A stretch of 64,000 bases of DNA from Microbacterium aurum (GTDB taxonomy: Bacteria > Actinomycetota > Actinomycetes > Actinomycetales > Microbacteriaceae), in NCBI RefSeq assembly GCF_016907815.1, contig NZ_JAFBCQ010000001.1:62001-126000 (forward strand). The letters run 5' to 3'. The position numbers were made by a program, and so were the translations under genes. The notes beneath the pieces were generated by a model. It saw only the letters and a program-made list of their open reading frames with translations. It did not search any database and had not been told where the DNA came from. Numbering within the stretch: the stretch's first letter is position 1; each line of letters starts with the position of its first letter. This document shows, one piece after another, positions 59,998 to 64,000 of the stretch.

Positions 59998-60900
59998 ATG
60001 GCAGCGACCGATTACAACCTGTTGAAGCCCCTGCGCGCACTGCTCGAAGAGCGGAGCGTCACCCGGGCGGCAGCGCGGCTACACGTCTCGCAGCCGACGA
60101 TGTCGAGCTTTCTCTCCCGTCTGCGTGCCCACTACCAGGATGTGCTCCTCATCCGCCGGGGCAACCAGCATGTCCTGACGCCCCTCGGTGAACGACTGCT
60201 CCTGGCCCTGCCGCAAGTGATCGCGGAGACCGACCAGATCTTCCGGCTGCAATCGCGCTTCGACCCGGTGACCAGCACTCGGTCCTTCTCGATCGCCGGG
60301 GTGGATTACGCGGTGGCTCGGATCGCGCCCGCCCTGACGAGAATCGTCGAGCGTGAAGCGCCGAATGTGCGCTTCGAATTCCCCACGGTCGACGCACGGC
60401 TCGTTAGCGGCCTGCCCGAGTCGATGCGAGCGCTCGACGCGGTGATCCTGCCACACGGCTACATCTTCGATCTCCCGCACATTGACATTCCCGTCGAACG
60501 CTGGGTCTGCTTGGTCGACGGCGCATCGGGGATTCCCGAACGGCCCACGAAAGACGAACTGCTCACGCGGCCCTGGGTCCAGAACCTAGCGGCCCGAGAA
60601 GGCATGAACCCCGCACGAACGCAACTGCAGTTCCGCGGCATCGACATCTCCGTCGCAGCGGTGACCCCGCACTTCTTCGTCATGCCGTCACTGGTTCTCG
60701 GCACCGATCGGATCGCAATCGTGCCGGAGCGCATGGCAGTGATCGCGATCACGATGCACCCGCGTCTGAGAATGGTCATCCCCCCGCTCGATCTCGACCC
60801 CGTCCACGACGCCTTCTGGTGGTCGGCTGACCGCGAACATGACGCGGAACACGTCTGGCTCCGGCAGGTGCTCACGCGGGTCGCGGCCGAGGTCATCTGA
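59998..60900 (+). CDS. LysR-type regulator (NodD/NahR-like branch)
   Basis: 300 residues from ATG. The HTH begins NLLKPLRALLEERSVTRAAARLHVSQPTMS, the NodD/NahR type that starts with a longer N terminus. The effector domain starts near residue 95 (SFSIAGVDYAVA). It stands between the aldehyde dehydrogenase and the monooxygenase genes, so it probably responds to an aromatic compound. The TACG-N3-CGTA sites flank it. Confidence 0.88.
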   Translation: MAATDYNLLKPLRALLEERSVTRAAARLHVSQPTMSSFLSRLRAHYQDVLLIRRGNQHVLTPLGERLLLALPQVIAETDQIFRLQSRFDPVTSTRSFSIAGVDYAVARIAPALTRIVEREAPNVRFEFPTVDARLVSGLPESMRALDAVILPHGYIFDLPHIDIPVERWVCLVDGASGIPERPTKDELLTRPWVQNLAAREGMNPARTQLQFRGIDISVAAVTPHFFVMPSLVLGTDRIAIVPERMAVIAITMHPRLRMVIPPLDLDPVHDAFWWSADREHDAEHVWLRQVLTRVAAEVI

Positions 60901-60987
60901 ATTTCCGATAGAGGCTATGCCATTCTCGCCATTCCTTTATGGCGGGCCGGCGGCCAAGCTGAAGAGGAACGGGCAGGAGTATCATTC

Positions 60988-61001
60988 GATACGAACCGTA
61001 C
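60988..61001. promoter_or_regulatory. TACG-N3-CGTA operator upstream of the monooxygenase
   Basis: GATACGAACCGTAC holds the exact half-sites TACG and CGTA with a 3-bp spacer. It lies 20 bp before the monooxygenase GTG, close to the expected promoter, so repression is more likely than activation. Confidence 0.65.
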
Positions 61002-61020
61002 TGAACACGAAGGAGTGTTT

Positions 61021-62532
61021 GTGAGCATCGATGTCGACGTCGTCGTGATCGGGGGAGGCCCGGTCGGGTCCACCGCACTGGCTCTCTGCGGCAGGGCAGG
61101 GCTCACCGCAATCGGATTCGAGAAGGATTCCGACCTGTGGCCCACCGCGCGTGCCGTCCACTTCGACGGCGAGACCATGCGCACGCTGCAGGGCCTGGGT
61201 ATCGCGTCGCGCTTTCAAGAGGTCGTCATTCCGATGAAGGACGTCGAGATCGTCAATGAGGCCGGCGAGGTTTTGGTGCATGCTCCGACCGGAGGGATCG
61301 GCGAGCAGGCCTGGAACGACCACATCAGTTTCCACCAGCCCGACATCGAGCACCTGATCCGCGAGGTCGTCTCGGACACCCCCGGCATCGAGCTGCGCTG
61401 CGGCGTGCGCGTGACGTCGGTGGTGAACGTCGAAGGCGGCGTGGAGGTGACAAGTGTCGATGCGCGCGGGATCGAGTCCACGACGCGCGCACGCTGGGCG
61501 ATCGCCGCCGACGGTGGGCGCTCCGAGATCCGGCACGCGCTCGGTATCTCGACAGACAAGTACGGAGCGGACGCCCAGTGGCTCGTCGTCGACGGTCAGC
61601 TGGTCGACGCACCGGGATATGACGCGGATATGGTCCAATTCGGACGCCACACCCGACCCGCGCTGTGGCTGAGGCTCCCCGGCGACCGCGTCCGTATGGA
61701 GTTCATGCTCATGCCCGACGACGATCCCGAAGAGATCGTCACTCCGGCCGCGGTCGAGCGGCTCAGCCGTGGCGTGCTGCCCGCCGACAAGTTCACGCCC
61801 GACCGCCAGGCGATCTACACCTTCCGCGGACGGATCTCGCAGCGGTGGCGAAGCGGCGACATCTTCCTCGCTGGTGACGCGGCCCACCAGGCGCCCCCAC
61901 TGTTCGGCCAGGGCCTCTGCGCGGGAATTCGCGATGCCGCCAACCTCGTCTGGAAGCTCGATCTCGTACGCCGCGGTATCGCCGACTCTTCGCTCCTGGA
62001 CACCTACGAGAACGAGCGCAAGCCGCACGCGACGGCCTGGGTGGAGACGGCCGCCAATCAGGCCGTGATCATCCAGACCACGGATCCCGATGTTGCGCGC
62101 GGTCGCGACGAGTACATCAGGGCCAACCCTGGCGCGACAGCGGTCCCGCCGCCCCCGGCGCTCGGGCCTGGCCTGCACTCGGGGAGCACCGACCCGCGCG
62201 CCGGCCACCTCGGACCGCAGCCGATCCTCGCGGACGGAACCCGCCTGGACGACATGGTGGGCGCCCACTTCCTGGTCGCCGCGAACCGTTCCGTATACGA
62301 GGCCCTTCCGCGCGCGACCAAAGTCGCCCTCGACGAGGACGACGACACCGTCACACTGCTGGATCCCGCGAAGGTGGATCAGCTCCTGACACGCGTCGGC
62401 GCCCCCGCGGTGGTCCTCCGACCGGATCACTACATCCTCGGCACCGCCGACTCCGCGACCGCACTGGATCGTCTCATCGGGACCATCCCATCGATCGCAC
62501 ATGCCACCCAACTCACCTCTGAATCGCGCTAG
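61021..62532 (+). CDS. FAD-dependent aromatic hydroxylase (MhpA/UbiH-like class A)
   Basis: 503 residues. The GTG with AAGGAG 6 bp upstream is used; another GTG two codons earlier would touch the RBS. The FAD loop is VVIGGGPVGSTALALCG (9-25). ADGGRSEIR is the DG motif and GDAAHQAPPLFGQGLCAG the GD motif. The enzyme hydroxylates a phenolic ring using NAD(P)H and O2. It precedes an extradiol dioxygenase by 9 bp, so it likely makes a catechol for it. Confidence 0.9.
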   Translation: MSIDVDVVVIGGGPVGSTALALCGRAGLTAIGFEKDSDLWPTARAVHFDGETMRTLQGLGIASRFQEVVIPMKDVEIVNEAGEVLVHAPTGGIGEQAWNDHISFHQPDIEHLIREVVSDTPGIELRCGVRVTSVVNVEGGVEVTSVDARGIESTTRARWAIAADGGRSEIRHALGISTDKYGADAQWLVVDGQLVDAPGYDADMVQFGRHTRPALWLRLPGDRVRMEFMLMPDDDPEEIVTPAAVERLSRGVLPADKFTPDRQAIYTFRGRISQRWRSGDIFLAGDAAHQAPPLFGQGLCAGIRDAANLVWKLDLVRRGIADSSLLDTYENERKPHATAWVETAANQAVIIQTTDPDVARGRDEYIRANPGATAVPPPPALGPGLHSGSTDPRAGHLGPQPILADGTRLDDMVGAHFLVAANRSVYEALPRATKVALDEDDDTVTLLDPAKVDQLLTRVGAPAVVLRPDHYILGTADSATALDRLIGTIPSIAHATQLTSESR

Positions 62533-62541
62533 GAGTACGCA

Positions 62542-63483
62542 ATGTCATTCCGTCCGATCACCCATATCCGCCACTTCGACATCGCCGTCCCGGACTTCGA
62601 CAAGCAGGTCGAGTTCTACAAGAACCACTGGGGTCTGACCGTCCAGCACGATGACGGCAACGTCGTCTACTTCGCCGCAGAGGGATCGCCCGAGCAGTAC
62701 GTGACCCGCGTGCGCCGCTCGGCCGACAAGCGCCTCGACCTCGTCGCATTCGGCGCCGCCGACCGGGAGTCGGTGGACACCCTGGCGCACAATCTGGCGA
62801 GCACCGGCGTCAAGCTCGTCTTCGAGCCCACCGACCTGCAGACACTGGGCGGGGGGTACGGTTTCCGCTTCTTCGACCTCGAAGGGCGCACGATCGAGGT
62901 GTCGACCGATGTCGAGGTCCGAGAGCACCGCAAGATCGAGGAACGGGAGTCCATTCCTGTGCGCCTGTCTCACGTCGTCCTCAATTCCGCCGAGCCGGAG
63001 AAGATGCGTGACTGGTACGAGCGCAACCTCGGCTTCCGGCTGTCCGACACCCTCAACCACCCGCACGTCGGCGACCTGTTCTACTTCATGCGCTGCAGCA
63101 CGCAGCACCATTCGATGGCGATCGCCCGCGGACCGCACGCATCGCTCCAGCACGCGTCTTTCGAACTGCGCGGCATCGACGAGTACATGCGCGGCAGCGG
63201 CCGGATCATCCGTGCTGGCTACCGCAAGATCTGGGGACCGGGGCGCCACCGCGCCGGCGACAATACGTTCACCTACTTCGTCGACCCGAACGGCAACACG
63301 ATGGAGATGACGACCGAGCTCGAAACGATCGAAGAGGATACCTGGCATCCCCACATCTACGACGTCCAGGAACCAGAGACCTCCGACCAGTGGGGGACGG
63401 GCGGCGACATGGACGAGTTCATCACCAAGGAGATGTTCAACGACTCGGACAACAAGAGCCTGTACGTCGCCCCCCCGGTCTGA
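62542..63483 (+). CDS. VOC-fold extradiol dioxygenase (BphC-like, type I)
   Basis: 313 residues in two VOC repeats. The Fe(II) ligands His144 (LSHVVLN), His204 (LQHASFEL) and Glu255 (NTMEMTTE) lie in the second repeat, as in BphC-type enzymes (His146, His210, Glu260). The N-terminal repeat lacks ligands. It would cleave a catechol or related diol next to a hydroxyl. It is 9 bp after the hydroxylase and 12 bp before the fumarylacetoacetase-like gene. Confidence 0.87.
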   Translation: MSFRPITHIRHFDIAVPDFDKQVEFYKNHWGLTVQHDDGNVVYFAAEGSPEQYVTRVRRSADKRLDLVAFGAADRESVDTLAHNLASTGVKLVFEPTDLQTLGGGYGFRFFDLEGRTIEVSTDVEVREHRKIEERESIPVRLSHVVLNSAEPEKMRDWYERNLGFRLSDTLNHPHVGDLFYFMRCSTQHHSMAIARGPHASLQHASFELRGIDEYMRGSGRIIRAGYRKIWGPGRHRAGDNTFTYFVDPNGNTMEMTTELETIEEDTWHPHIYDVQEPETSDQWGTGGDMDEFITKEMFNDSDNKSLYVAPPV

Positions 63484-63495
63484 TCGGCGGCCCCT

Positions 63496-64000
63496 GTGGA
63501 TTCCTTCGCCATCGCCTCCCTCGAGCTAGACGGAGTCGAGATCCCCGTCGTCGTCGCCGGTGACGACGTTTACGACATCCGTGATGTACTGCCCGCGGTC
63601 CATCGAACCGGTGACCTGTTCACCGAGTGGGACGCGAACCTGGACCGGATTGCGGAGCACATCGTCGACGGAGCGCAGCCTCTGGGCTCCTTCGAAGCAC
63701 TGCGGACGTCAGTCGCCGCACGCGTGCTGCCCCCCGTGCAGCCGGTCGGCCAGGTCATCGCCGCCGGCGCGAATTACCGCGAGCACATCATCCAGATGAG
63801 CGTCGCTCACGGCCTCGGCTCCGACGGCGCCTCGCCCGAACTGCTGCGAGACGAAGCGGCGGCGGAAATCGACGAGCGGGTTCGCTCCGGTGATCCGTAC
63901 GTCTGGACCGGTATCCCCTCGGCCGTCTCGGGTGCGTACGACGACATCCCGCTGCCCGACGTGGGGACAGACGTCGACTGGGAACTCGAGCTCGGCGTGG
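63496..64000 (+). CDS. fumarylacetoacetate hydrolase family protein, cut by window end
   Basis: 168 codons from GTG are visible, open at the window edge. IAAGANYREHIIQM and DWELELGV are FAH-family segments; the second begins the ExE metal site. It has an N-terminal ~75-residue domain as in the ureidoglycolate lyase/FAH group. It likely hydrolyses the ring-cleavage product or decarboxylates it. The catalytic C-terminal half is outside the window. Confidence 0.88.
   Translation, partial: MDSFAIASLELDGVEIPVVVAGDDVYDIRDVLPAVHRTGDLFTEWDANLDRIAEHIVDGAQPLGSFEALRTSVAARVLPPVQPVGQVIAAGANYREHIIQMSVAHGLGSDGASPELLRDEAAAEIDERVRSGDPYVWTGIPSAVSGAYDDIPLPDVGTDVDWELELGV

Overview
The window is high-GC actinobacterial DNA. 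The codon bias, the recurring GGATGCC-type composition, the GTG starts and the gene content fit a Microbacteriaceae chromosome, most likely Microbacterium or a close relative. This is inferred from composition and protein style, not from a marker gene. There is no rRNA, no complete tRNA and no CRISPR array.

Region 1 (1-15.1 kb) looks like ordinary chromosome. It holds two SDR-type proteins, a Nudix hydrolase, a YaeQ protein and a GAF-type sensor kinase. Next comes a phenylacetate-degradation cluster: a TetR regulator, divergent paaZ, then paaA-B-C-D-E and a PaaG-like isomerase, with two matching 22-bp operators. It ends with an aldo/keto reductase, a small conserved protein, a histidine phosphatase and NnrD. 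No phenylacetate-CoA ligase, PaaH or PaaJ is seen beside it, so the pathway must be completed elsewhere.

Region 2 (15.1-22.6 kb) is a scar and variable zone. It has remnants of an LLM oxidoreductase, a PLP trans-sulfuration enzyme and a TetR regulator, a complete glycosyltransferase, an unknown four-helix membrane protein and a hipBA toxin-antitoxin pair. At 21.9 kb there is a 24-bp tRNA 3'-end fragment next to a terminator hairpin. The same arrangement recurs at 50.6 kb. The 28.7 kb between the two copies is entirely accessory metabolism, which suggests an att-flanked island.

Region 3 (22.6-50.2 kb), the island, carries an MFS exporter, a probable glutarate operon (CoA-transferase, glutaryl-CoA dehydrogenase, LysR) and a large sugar/sugar-acid regulon. 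The regulon includes a FrlB/FraB-like SIS deglycase, a FrlC-like epimerase and a FrlD-like kinase (an Amadori-compound signature). It also includes ManA, two paralogous GntR/UTRA regulators, a LacI regulator, a TRAP transporter split by 5.3 kb, a ketoglutarate-semialdehyde-type dehydrogenase, two 2-hydroxyacid dehydrogenases and a TPP enzyme. A DAO-type FAD oxidoreductase and a ribose-type ABC transporter operon complete it; the ABC operon also encodes a second PfkB kinase, an amidohydrolase-like protein and a YjbQ protein. LacI-type 14-mers precede three of its operons, and a TTGTC-type 11-mer precedes several others.

Region 4 (50.6-54.5 kb) is a junkyard: a truncated quinone oxidoreductase, a small membrane protein, a decapitated IS3 element abutting an intact IS3-family element, and MFS and TetR fragments.

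Region 5 (54.7 kb to the end) is a second aromatic or ring-cleavage type cluster: thiolase, PaaI-like thioesterase, DapA-family aldolase, ornithine-cyclodeaminase-like enzyme, aldehyde dehydrogenase, LysR, flavoprotein monooxygenase, VOC extradiol dioxygenase and a fumarylacetoacetase-type hydrolase cut by the window end. A TACG-N3-CGTA operator precedes its promoters.
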